DNA of 21,593 nt, taken from a virus. Position numbers and translations under genes: made by a program. The notes under the pieces were generated by a model. That model saw nothing but the letters and a program-made list of their open reading frames with translations, had not been told where the DNA came from and made no database searches. Of the stretch, positions 7,853 through 13,868 are shown one piece after another (position 1 is the stretch's first letter; each line of letters starts with the position of its first letter). The stretch covers positions 1 to 21,593 of the IMG/VR virus record IMGVR_UViG_3300028742_000091. One strand, given 5' to 3'.

Positions 7853-8137
7853 ATGAATTTTGTGAGAGCACTGATCTTGCTGCTGTTTTCGTACGCTTCA
7901 CTAGACGGTGCCATTCGACAAAATATGGCACTCATTGAGCCCTCAACGGCGCTGGTGATGTTTGGCTTCTCGGGCGTGGTAGGCCTGGCTTCGATGTTGT
8001 TGTACAAGAGCCTGAAGGCGCGCTACGGCTACGATGGTCGATCCACTTTCGTCAGCACTGCACTGGTAGCAGCCATGGTGATGTCCGGACTATGTTTCAT
8101 AGTCCCGCTCGTGAAGGTTGCGTCCACTGTCGTTTAA
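7853..8137 (+). CDS. Small membrane protein, 94 aa, three predicted helices
   Basis: Hydrophobic stretches at about 1-20, 32-51 and 67-90 with a charged loop (KSLKARYGYDGR) between the second and third. It follows the secreted protein by only 15 nt and is probably co-transcribed with it. Its TAA overlaps the stop codon of the convergent early phage gene, so the cargo block ends exactly against phage DNA. Function unknown; an immunity or export partner for the secreted protein is possible but unproven. Confidence 0.7.
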   Translation: MNFVRALILLLFSYASLDGAIRQNMALIEPSTALVMFGFSGVVGLASMLLYKSLKARYGYDGRSTFVSTALVAAMVMSGLCFIVPLVKVASTVV

Positions 8138-8640
8138 ATCGCGAGACCGGCTACGTCAGGATAATGGGCAACCTGTGCTTCGTTCCTGGCGTAGCCATTT
8201 ACCGTGCGGCTAGCGAGTCCCAGCGCCAAGTCATAGGCGCACTTCTTGGCGTAGTCGCCGTCATCGTCAACGCCCCACAAGGCATCGCTTTCGTCCGTAG
8301 GATTCCCTTCGACATCCAGCAGGGTCACGACGACGCCTATGTACTGCCATCGGTCGTTGCACCACGCCTGCAGGTAGGCGAACTCCTTGTCAGCGGCGTC
8401 CGCCGCATCCGGCCCTTTCAAGCCCTCGCTGCGGGCTTTGGCGACCGCCCTGGCGTAGTCATAGAAGCGACCACCGCTGCGACCGAGGAGCAACACACGC
8501 TCTCCCGGTGCCTTGTCTCGCCGCACCCAGTCCGAAACGGTTCCCAAGGTGTCCATGTTGTCCCAAGGGAAACCCGCGTCCGTATCGGGTTCGAGAGTGA
8601 CCCCGAAGGTGAGGCCGTCAATTTCGATGGTGTCACGCAT
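8134..8640 (-). CDS. Early-region phage protein, 168 aa, unknown
   Basis: A soluble, acidic protein (MRDTIEIDGLTFGV...) with Asp/Trp-rich segments and no membrane segment. GGGAG lies 8 nt before the ATG and the start overlaps the preceding 69-codon gene by 8 nt. It is the last gene of the early block transcribed from the 10.3-10.5 kb promoters. The general look matches small conserved podovirus proteins of unknown function, but I cannot name a family. Confidence 0.75.
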   Translation of the reverse strand: MRDTIEIDGLTFGVTLEPDTDAGFPWDNMDTLGTVSDWVRRDKAPGERVLLLGRSGGRFYDYARAVAKARSEGLKGPDAADAADKEFAYLQAWCNDRWQYIGVVVTLLDVEGNPTDESDALWGVDDDGDYAKKCAYDLALGLASRTVNGYARNEAQVAHYPDVAGLAI

Positions 8641-8842
8641 GCTTGCTACTCCCGATGGTGCGGATGCTCACGGCTAGCCGAAGGTCGCGCGCGAGGTCTC
8701 GCACGTCGTCGGCACTGTGGTGCTCCAGAGTGATGCGATACCAACCACCACCCAGCGAGCGCGATGTCCAGTTGCTGAGGCAGTCAGTCAGGGCGAGCGC
8801 TGCGTGCTCCCCGCGCACCTTCACGATGGTTCGGATGCTCAT
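8633..8842 (-). CDS. Early-region phage protein, 69 aa, unknown
   Basis: A basic, probably alpha/beta protein. The motif SIRTI appears at both ends (residues 2-6 and near 60), an oddity of unknown meaning. It overlaps the next gene by 8 nt, supporting co-translation. The ribosome site is poor. It sits downstream of ardA after a short hairpin. No family recognised. Confidence 0.6.
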   Translation of the reverse strand: MSIRTIVKVRGEHAALALTDCLSNWTSRSLGGGWYRITLEHHSADDVRDLARDLRLAVSIRTIGSSKHA

Positions 8843-8869
8843 GTCGTTGTCTGCCGTCAGAAACCAGTG

Positions 8870-8895
8870 AGGCCCTCTCAGGATCGAAAGGGCCT
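8870..8895 (-). other. Intergenic hairpin between ardA and the 69 aa gene
   Basis: AGGCCCT / AGGGCCT stem with a 12-nt loop and no T-run on the minus strand. The right-hand arm (in transcript order) merges with a 14-nt element that recurs in the hairpin at 9775-9800. Possibly an RNA processing site, as RNase III cuts between T7 early genes; inferred. Confidence 0.4.
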
Positions 8896-8914
8896 AGCTT
8901 GTGTCTGTAGGTTC

Positions 8915-9526
8915 TCAGTGGTTCCAGAACGCGTAGACCGTCCCGTTGACACTCTCGAAGCTGACGTCCCCGCCTAGCTTCAGGTCACGCAGGTAGCTTT
9001 CGGTGCTGAAGTAAGCCCGCAGGTTTTCCGGCATGGCATCCAGCGTCCCCATGTCGTCAAGGAATTGCTCGCACCACGCCAGCTCGCTATCGGCTTCCCC
9101 GGCGCGGGCATCTTCAAAGCCCGATTCGGTGGCGTACTGGCTCCCCACGCTCTCCACGTAGGCGACCCACGCGTCCCCGTGGTCTTCAATGAGCCTCACT
9201 TGCTCCAGCAAGTCATCCAGCGACGGGTTCTCGCCCATGTTCGGGCAGTCGTCGTAGTCGTGAATCGACCACTCTTCAGCGGACGGAACTTCCCCGGTGC
9301 CGTTGCAGACCGTGCAAGGGCCTTCCTCGCTCCCGTTCTGTTCGTAGAACGTCCCGTTGCACTGTGGGCATTCAACGGTCACGTTCGGCTGCTTGGAGTG
9401 ACGCAGCATTGCGGCAATCTCCACCATCACATCGTCGGCATCCTTGCCGGGATCAAGGTCGATCCATTGGCCCAACAAAAGCCCCGCGTTGTAGTCGCTC
9501 AGCGAAGCCACATAGATACGTGCCAT
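8915..9526 (-). CDS. ardA: ArdA-type antirestriction protein with a CxxC zinc-finger-like insertion
   Basis: ArdA proteins are acidic DNA mimics that block type I restriction enzymes on DNA entry. The N-terminus ARIYVASLSDYNAGLLLGQW and the later GEADSELAWCEQF (143-155), Leu-rich and YFSTESYLRDL segments are typical of the family. Length 203 aa exceeds the usual roughly 165-180. The excess is a 30-residue block at 53-80 with two CxxC pairs (C53/C56, C71/C74) and DnaJ-like CxxCxGxG spacing. The ATG at 9526 is chosen over an upstream TTG because AGGGA precedes it. It sits among the early genes, where T7 has the analogous Ocr (0.3). Confidence 0.85.
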   Translation of the reverse strand: MARIYVASLSDYNAGLLLGQWIDLDPGKDADDVMVEIAAMLRHSKQPNVTVECPQCNGTFYEQNGSEEGPCTVCNGTGEVPSAEEWSIHDYDDCPNMGENPSLDDLLEQVRLIEDHGDAWVAYVESVGSQYATESGFEDARAGEADSELAWCEQFLDDMGTLDAMPENLRAYFSTESYLRDLKLGGDVSFESVNGTVYAFWNH

Positions 9527-9554
9527 GTCGTCATCCCTAAAATCCAATCAAGTA

Positions 9555-9743
9555 TTAGTGCGCAATGAAGCCCACGAAGGTCACCGCAACCAGACTCACT
9601 GCAACGCAGTAGCCAACAAGGTTCGCCAGTACACGCCCGTTGCTGCGGCGGCGGCGCATGGGTGCCGGCTTGTACCCCATGGACACTGCGGGGCGCTGCG
9701 GCTGGCGATTGTGGAACGGGTACGGGTTACGGTCGGCACGCAT
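9555..9743 (-). CDS. Small membrane protein, 62 aa, early region
   Basis: Starts MRADRNPYPFHNRQ, a proline- and arginine-rich cytoplasmic stretch (MRRRRSNGR about 29-37), followed by one C-terminal membrane helix (LVGYCVAVSLVAVTFVGFI). AAGGAG lies 7 nt before the ATG. It is in line with the early genes, 28 nt before ardA. Basic-then-hydrophobic topology predicts an N-inside tail anchor. Function unknown. Confidence 0.65.
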   Translation of the reverse strand: MRADRNPYPFHNRQPQRPAVSMGYKPAPMRRRRSNGRVLANLVGYCVAVSLVAVTFVGFIAH

Positions 9744-9774
9744 GGTGCGCTCCTTGTGTTGGGTAGGAACCAGT

Positions 9775-9800
9775 GAAGCCCACTCGCCGGAATGGACTTC
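9775..9800 (-). other. Intergenic hairpin in the early operon
   Basis: GAAGCCCA / TGGACTTC (7 of 8 pairs, 10-nt loop) lies between two early genes. The element AACCAGTGA(G/A)GCCC overlaps one arm here (9768-9781) and also the hairpin at 8870 (8862-8875), one mismatch in 14. Possible RNA processing or regulatory element; inferred. Confidence 0.4.
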
Positions 9801-9808
9801 GCTTGTGC

Positions 9809-10081
9809 CTAGTACGTGAAGCCAGCAAACAAGATCGTTCCCGTCTTCACATAGATGCAGCGGTTCATGTCTTCCGTGTTGGTCAGCTCCCACCGCTTGG
9901 TCACGCGGTCATAGCTCTCCACCCTGTAGACGGTTCGCGCTGACTCCTTGCGCTTGACGTACTCCCCCTTCAAGTCCTGAACGGGTTTGCAGCACTCTTG
10001 ATCCACCATTAGGTTCCCCTTCGTTGTCCGTGCGTCGTGGCGTTGTCTTCTGCGGCCTTTGAAGCGTGTTTCGCTATCCAT
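9809..10081 (-). CDS. First early-region protein, 90 aa, unknown
   Basis: Two in-frame starts are each preceded by a good ribosome site. ATG 10081 has AGGAG at 7 nt. A second ATG 24 codons later (MVDQECCKPVQDL) has AAGGGG at 6 nt, so 90 and 66 aa forms are both possible. The C-terminal part looks like a small SH3/beta-barrel (KGEYVKRKES...YRVESYDRVTKRWELTN) as in many small phage proteins. First gene after the tandem early promoters. No family recognised. Confidence 0.65.
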   Translation of the reverse strand: MDSETRFKGRRRQRHDARTTKGNLMVDQECCKPVQDLKGEYVKRKESARTVYRVESYDRVTKRWELTNTEDMNRCIYVKTGTILFAGFTY

Positions 10082-10260
10082 GTCCCACTCCTAGTTGCGC
10101 ACCCCTTGAATGCTTCCAGTCATGCCGTCCGGTGCGTAGGCGGCATGAGTCGAGTCACTCAGTGCATCTGTGGCATCGTCATCAGGCACGCCGTGCGGCG
10201 CCGCTGGATCGTGAATAGCCGTTTCAGGTGTCGGTCGGTGTTGCGTTGACCGTGTCGCAT
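10082..10260 (-). other. Leader of the early transcript
   Basis: About 170 nt between the downstream early promoter and the first early ATG. It contains a 10-bp GC palindrome (GCGGCGCCGC) and only very short frames without ribosome sites. I see no gene here. Confidence 0.45.
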
Positions 10261-10288
10261 ACTATACAGCGTGTTTGATCATTGTCAA
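10261..10288 (-). promoter_or_regulatory. Early promoter (downstream copy), with candidate operator
   Basis: Perfect TTGACA, 16-nt spacer, TATAGT, directed into the early genes. The 26 nt at 10263-10288 match 10508-10533 at 24 positions, spacer included, which points to a shared protein-binding site as well as promoter boxes. Likely read by host RNA polymerase. Confidence 0.75.
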
Positions 10289-10295
10289 GTTCGCA

Positions 10296-10325
10296 AGTAT
10301 AAATCCATGGTGCAGTGCCTAGCAA
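10296..10325 (-). promoter_or_regulatory. Possible third early promoter
   Basis: TTGCTA, 18-nt spacer, TATACT on the minus strand, immediately upstream of the stronger promoter at 10261-10288. With the copy at 10506-10533 it would make three host-type promoters, like A1-A3 of T7. Weaker -35. Confidence 0.4.
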
Positions 10326-10505
10326 GGCGAGCGGCAGGGCCGTCATTCGCGGTTCGAGTTCTTCGGGGGCCATTCGGCTAGTCCCTTGGTTCCCTTGCCG
10401 CTCCGCGCTATCCCTAGGGAAGCTCGCGGTGCCTTGTGATCCTTCACTGCGCTGGCCGGTGAGCTGGCGAGCTGGTCGGTGGCGTCGTGCCGTGACTTGG
10501 ATGCA

Positions 10506-10533
10506 AATATACAGCATGTTTGATCGTTGTCAA
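10506..10533 (-). promoter_or_regulatory. Early promoter (upstream copy), with candidate operator
   Basis: Perfect TTGACA, 16-nt spacer, TATATT on the minus strand. Near-identical to the promoter at 10261-10288, 245 nt downstream in the direction of transcription. The sequence between the two holds no gene. Confidence 0.75.
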
Positions 10534-11042
10534 CACCTCAAGCATCTGGAAGGCGGAAAACGATAGATAGCCCATCAGGCGCCGTGCGTGGCCTTGTGGG
10601 GCCGTGGATGATTGCGTGGGGCCGTGGGTTGCCTAGGAGATCGCGTGGGGCGTGTGGGGCAGCGCATGAGGCCGGCGAGGGCACGGCAGGGCATCGGCGA
10701 AAACTACAGATGAGGACAGACAAGCACACGCGCATTGCGGCCCGCTTGGGGCCTTGCTTGGCTCATTCGGGGCCGTTGCGGGCTGCATCGGGGCTGCTAG
10801 GGCATAGCGCAGCAGATATACAGGCTGGCGCGGATGGCTCAGTGGTGCGGGCTAGGGCCATCAAGTGCCGCCACAGGTGCCGCGAGGGCATCGGGATAAG
10901 GCAGCGCGCGCGCGTTTCTTCACGTCACGACGCGAGGCGCGCGATCATTGACGCGGGCACGGGGGGATGCGCGCGGTTCAGAATCTATGGATACCCCAAC
11001 GAAAATCTCTGCTGAACATTTCAGGGGCCTGGGATGACCCCT
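10534..11042. other. Gene-free G-rich stretch, candidate phage genome terminus
   Basis: About 500 nt between the last late gene and the first early promoter with strong G-over-C bias on the plus strand. The 12-mer GTGGGGCCGTGG occurs twice exactly, 20 nt apart (10596-10607, 10616-10627), and GGGGCC recurs near 10748 and 10769. Open frames here read like random sequence. In T7-like phages the terminal repeats and packaging signals lie exactly between the last late gene and the early promoters, so this is the expected place for the virion genome ends. Inferred from map order. Confidence 0.5.
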
Positions 11043-11573
11043 TCAGGACACCGAAGGACACAGCTTGGCGTCGATAGTGCCGTGTAGCTCCGCGTGGGTC
11101 ACCGTGCCGGTAGCAGGATCGACCGTCAGCTCCAGGCTGCACGAGACGGGAGACGTGCTGTAGCCGGTGACCGTCGAGGTGTAGCCGCTGAAGAACTGGC
11201 CGTTCACGGAACCGGAGAAGCTCCCCGAGGACACCTGCGGGTTCGTTTGGACACCTGTCTGCTCCCAGCGATAAAGCTTCTCACCCGTGCCGGGATCAAC
11301 CACGATCCACTTTCGCGGCCCGCCGTTCACCATGCACATGGGGCTGGTGTAGGGCTTGCCGTTTGGAGCGATGTCGGTACAGGAGGATGGGTCTTTAACC
11401 TCCTTCCGTACCTCGCCCTTGTTGTCGATGCGGGACGGCTTGCCGAGTTGGGCCACGGCCACAGCTACAGGCTGACCTTGCCAGCGGGAGGCCACGGACT
11501 GGAGGTGCTTCGGGGAGGAGGCGCAGCCCGTGAGGGCCAGGAGGGCGGTCACCGCAAGAGTCCGTCGCAGCAT
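11043..11573 (-). CDS. Lipoprotein of unknown function, 176 aa
   Basis: The short signal sequence MLRRTLAVTALLALTGC has a lipobox (L-T-G-C, lipidated Cys17, Ala at +2), so it should be anchored in an envelope membrane, probably the outer. The mature part starts with SRWQGQPVAVAVAQLGKPSRID, a pattern seen in many small proteobacterial lipoproteins, then a middle region with three cysteines and a Ser/Gly-rich end. AAGGA lies upstream of the ATG. It is the last late gene, downstream of the lysis group. It could contribute to outer-membrane disruption or be a lysogenic-conversion protein; neither is shown. Confidence 0.8.
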   Translation of the reverse strand: MLRRTLAVTALLALTGCASSPKHLQSVASRWQGQPVAVAVAQLGKPSRIDNKGEVRKEVKDPSSCTDIAPNGKPYTSPMCMVNGGPRKWIVVDPGTGEKLYRWEQTGVQTNPQVSSGSFSGSVNGQFFSGYTSTVTGYSTSPVSCSLELTVDPATGTVTHAELHGTIDAKLCPSVS

Positions 11574-11654
11574 CTTTCAAGTCCTTGTACGTGTTGAGGA
11601 AATGATATAACCGGGAACATAGGAGCAAGGGAAGGAGCAAGAGAACCTAATGAT

Positions 11655-11686
11655 CTCTTTAGGTGTCATGTAGAGCACCTCAAGAG
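11655..11686 (-). other. Hairpin between the peptidase and lipoprotein genes
   Basis: Stem of 11 positions with one mismatch and a 10-nt loop in the 217-nt gap 11574-11790. No T-tract follows on the minus strand, so attenuation or RNA processing is as likely as termination. A direct repeat GGAGCAAG occurs twice at about 11620-11642. No convincing promoter seen. Confidence 0.4.
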
Positions 11687-11790
11687 TCATCAGGAGGAGA
11701 GCGGGTGATCTCCTTCCTCATCCCCTCACGCAGCCCAGGGAAGGGGGTAGGGAGGGATCACCGAGGTGACCACTCCCACTGTTCCCCTGC

Positions 11791-12207
11791 TCACACCTTC
11801 AGGGCCTTGATGGTCTCCACAGGCAACCCGGAGTTCGGGTCAAGCTCACAGGCGATCTTCACGGCCACTGCTGCGGACTTGCCGGCGTGCATGGCGCCGA
11901 GGGCGAAGTCAGCTCCGCTACCGATGGCATAGCGAGTCCCTGTGATGTCCATTGCGAGACCATCGCCACTGTAGTGAACAACACGCCCGTCTAGGTGCAT
12001 GACCAGGGTGTCGTACTCCCCTTCGGGGATGGTCGCTGGGTCGCCGAAGAAACTGCGGAAGAAGCGGTGGATGTCCGCAACGATCCCCGCACCGGCCCCT
12101 CGGGAGCCATCAGGGAGCTGCTGGACTTTCGAGCTGGTGTGCATGAAGCCCCCAGCGATGCGAGTGTCCACCGCGATGTTCTTGCCGTCGTAGGCGACAG
12201 TGGTCAC
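11791..12207 (-). CDS. HslV/proteasome beta-like Ntn-hydrolase
   Basis: 138 aa. After the initiator Met the chain begins TTVAYDG, giving an N-terminal Thr nucleophile as in HslV and proteasome beta subunits. Asp14 (AVDTR), Lys27 (SSKVQQL) and the AIGSGADFALGAM segment near 114-126 correspond to the conserved Asp, Lys and GSG region. It is shorter than HslV (about 175 aa). No HslU-like ATPase is in the window. The GTG start overlaps the preceding membrane-protein stop by 4 bases (GTGA), so it is translationally coupled to the lysozyme group. It could process virion or lysis proteins or assemble with the host HslU; both are inference. Confidence 0.85.
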   Translation of the reverse strand: MTTVAYDGKNIAVDTRIAGGFMHTSSKVQQLPDGSRGAGAGIVADIHRFFRSFFGDPATIPEGEYDTLVMHLDGRVVHYSGDGLAMDITGTRYAIGSGADFALGAMHAGKSAAVAVKIACELDPNSGLPVETIKALKV

Positions 12208-12407
12208 TTGGTCTCGGTCAGAGCCTTGAGCATCGAATCGAACTCAGCGACCTCGGCACGATAGTCGGCGATGAACTCCGGGATGTGCTTGGCGACGTGG
12301 ACGATGGCGACGATGGCAGCGGAGGCAGGCAGCAACGTGTAGCGAAGGAAAGGCCACACACGCGGGAACCGGGTGAGGAAGCGGCCGAAGGAATTGAGGT
12401 TGCTCAT
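12204..12407 (-). CDS. Small membrane protein in the lysis operon, 67 aa
   Basis: An N-terminal basic/aromatic stretch, one membrane helix (about 24-42, YTLLPASAAIVAIVHVA) and an acidic helical tail. Start overlaps the lysozyme stop by 4 bases (ATGA) and its own stop overlaps the peptidase start (GTGA). The location suggests a lysis accessory (pinholin, antiholin or spanin-like), but a better holin candidate lies at 15713-15994. No family recognised. Confidence 0.7.
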   Translation of the reverse strand: MSNLNSFGRFLTRFPRVWPFLRYTLLPASAAIVAIVHVAKHIPEFIADYRAEVAEFDSMLKALTETK

Positions 12408-12817
12408 TTGCTACTCCAGAGTTTGATCTCGGCACCACGACGATTCGTGAGGCCGTCATTGATTCGGAGAACGCCATTGACGGTCTCCTTGTTCCACCGC
12501 GCGAGCTGCACGGGGACGGACGCGTAGTCGCCTGCATTGAGCAAGCGAAGCAGCGTGGAAGTCAGGAACTTGGTCTCGCCCTCGTTGAACACAAAGGACA
12601 CGAGAGCGATCCACTGCGGCTCCGTAAGAGCGACGTGGACATTCTTGGATACGCAGTTGGTGGCCCACGCGAGATCGCGTAGGAGGAGCGCACGCGAGGT
12701 CTCAGGGGTGATGCGGAGACCAGGGGTAACGTCGAGGCCGGTGTGGCCCACGCCGATGGTCAGGGTGCCGTTGGTGTCACGATATGCGACAAGCCTTTCC
12801 CCCTCGACTTTGACCAT
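12404..12817 (-). CDS. Phage lysozyme, GH24 endolysin
   Basis: Muramidase that cuts peptidoglycan at the end of infection. The T4/P22-type triad is present: Glu5 (VEGERL), Asp14 (YRD) and Thr20 (LTIGVGHTG) with canonical 9 and 6 spacing, followed by the conserved WIALVSFVFNEG region. 137 aa from the first ATG leaves the N-terminal helix cut short and there is no ribosome site before that ATG. A GGAG with good spacing sits before an in-frame ATA at 12853, which would add 12 residues (ITYQITTRLLDF) and restore the family start. No signal sequence, so release needs a holin. Confidence 0.92.
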   Translation of the reverse strand: MVKVEGERLVAYRDTNGTLTIGVGHTGLDVTPGLRITPETSRALLLRDLAWATNCVSKNVHVALTEPQWIALVSFVFNEGETKFLTSTLLRLLNAGDYASVPVQLARWNKETVNGVLRINDGLTNRRGAEIKLWSSK

Positions 12818-12880
12818 GAAGTCGAGGAGGCGGGTGGTGATCTGATAGGTTATGGGTACTCCAGGGGGAAGGAATGACTT

Positions 12881-13216
12881 ATGCGCTTTCGACTGTTCGC
12901 TGTTGCTGCTGTGTGCGCTTTATGTGCGCCGGGAATCGTGTCGGCGCGCGGCTACACTGTTTACGGGGCCGGAGCCGCAAGCTGTGGCACCTGGACAACT
13001 GACCGAGCGCACCATCTCGACGCAGATCTCCTGGGATGGGTCGCCGGTTTCGTCACGGCTTCCGGTTACTACGATGTGGATGGCGCGCTCAAGCAGGAAG
13101 ACACCAACGCGCTAGACGCCTATGTAGACGCGTACTGCGCGGCTCACCCGCTTGATCGGGTCGAAATAGCTACGCAGCACCTCGTTGACGATCTTATGGA
13201 CAAACCAACTCAGTAG
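12881..13216 (+). CDS. Small secreted protein, 111 aa, prophage cargo
   Basis: Signal peptide MRFRLFAVAAVCALCAPGI with likely cleavage after VSA (about 22), then a compact mature domain with a YGAGAASCGTWT motif, an aromatic-Gly segment (WVAGFVTASGYYD) and YCAAHPLDRV. This pattern (two cysteines, xCGxW, YCxxxPL) recalls small periplasmic Rap1a-like proteins of proteobacteria, held loosely. AAGGA lies 7 nt before the ATG. It runs opposite to the late genes, diverging from the lysozyme with only about 28 nt between them. Its last two codons lie inside a copy of the terminase 3' end. Confidence 0.75.
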   Translation: MRFRLFAVAAVCALCAPGIVSARGYTVYGAGAASCGTWTTDRAHHLDADLLGWVAGFVTASGYYDVDGALKQEDTNALDAYVDAYCAAHPLDRVEIATQHLVDDLMDKPTQ

Positions 13217-13249
13217 TTGTCGCAGAAGTTTGGCCCGGAGGGTCGATGA
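13209..13249. repeat. Direct repeat copy A: vestige of a terminase 3' end
   Basis: Matches 13828-13868 at 34 of 41 positions. Read on the minus strand in the terminase frame it encodes HRPSGPNFCDNY-stop against HRPAAPNFFDNY-stop in the real gene. The two copies bracket the tail-anchored cargo gene. Confidence 0.85.
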
Positions 13250-13259
13250 GGGTAAGCGA

Positions 13260-13811
13260 ATGCAGAACAACGATCTAAACAACACGGCACGGGATACGAT
13301 AGAGAAGTTCCGTCGCGACCTGCACGGGGTCGTGTTCCGTGGAGAGCCTGTGGCAGCAAATATAGGCGGGGTAGTCGGCCAGAACAGCAGCGCTGTGAGT
13401 GTCCTAATCGAGCAACACAGAGACGTGCTAGACCAGCTCGCTGCGAAGTGCGTAGAGCAATATCGCTGGGTCAATCAATACGCTCTCATTCCGAGCTGGA
13501 TACATACAAGAGAGTGGGAGCTGTATACGAAGTCACAGCTCCAAGCGCTGCTTCAGTTCTGCGATCAAAGGCTGCATGCTCTGCTGCCTGCTTACGAGTC
13601 CAACGGGCTTAAGCACGACGGCTATCTGGACATTCTGCGGAGGCACCATGAGGACGTCGAGACGAACGTGGTTCTTATGCTAAGAACGGCGCGCGCAGAA
13701 CAGAAACGTGCGACAGCGAGGATGGGCCTCAGCTTGTTGGAGAGGGTCTTTTGGCTCGCGGTGGGCGCGGTGATTAGTGCGGTTGTTCTATCTATTCGCC
13801 CACCGCATTAG
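13260..13811 (+). CDS. Tail-anchored helical protein, 183 aa, prophage cargo
   Basis: Starts MQNNDLNNTARDTIEKF; almost entirely helical with many charged residues and a coiled-coil-like central part. It ends in one membrane helix (LLERVFWLAVGAVISAVVLSI) and a short tail, predicting a C-terminal inner-membrane anchor with the bulk in the cytoplasm. GAGGG precedes the ATG at 13260, so I prefer it to starts further upstream. It converges on the terminase gene with 17 nt between stops and is bracketed by two terminase-end repeats. No family recognised; a lysogenic-conversion or superinfection role is a guess. Confidence 0.7.
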   Translation: MQNNDLNNTARDTIEKFRRDLHGVVFRGEPVAANIGGVVGQNSSAVSVLIEQHRDVLDQLAAKCVEQYRWVNQYALIPSWIHTREWELYTKSQLQALLQFCDQRLHALLPAYESNGLKHDGYLDILRRHHEDVETNVVLMLRTARAEQKRATARMGLSLLERVFWLAVGAVISAVVLSIRPPH

Positions 13812-13827
13812 CTATCCTTTGCGGCCG

Positions 13828-13868
13828 CTCAGTAGTTGTCGAAGAAGTTCGGCGCTGCCGGCCGATGA
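13828..13868. repeat. Direct repeat copy B: 3' end of the large terminase gene
   Basis: Covers the last 13 codons and stop of the terminase gene. Direct repeat of 13209-13249, 34 of 41 positions identical, 619 nt apart. Confidence 0.85.

Noticed and set aside
8092-8733. 213-codon plus-strand frame
   Set aside because: Antisense to two minus-strand genes with good starts and overlaps; mirrors their codon structure.
10801-10830. Third copy of the early promoter motif near GATATACAGG
   Set aside because: Only the -10 half is similar; no -35 box at the right distance.
10527-11015. 162-codon plus-strand open frame over the G-rich stretch
   Set aside because: Residue mix is Arg/Gly/Ala/His-heavy and random-looking, no ribosome site, and its start sits inside the early promoter copy; GC-rich non-coding DNA often yields such frames.
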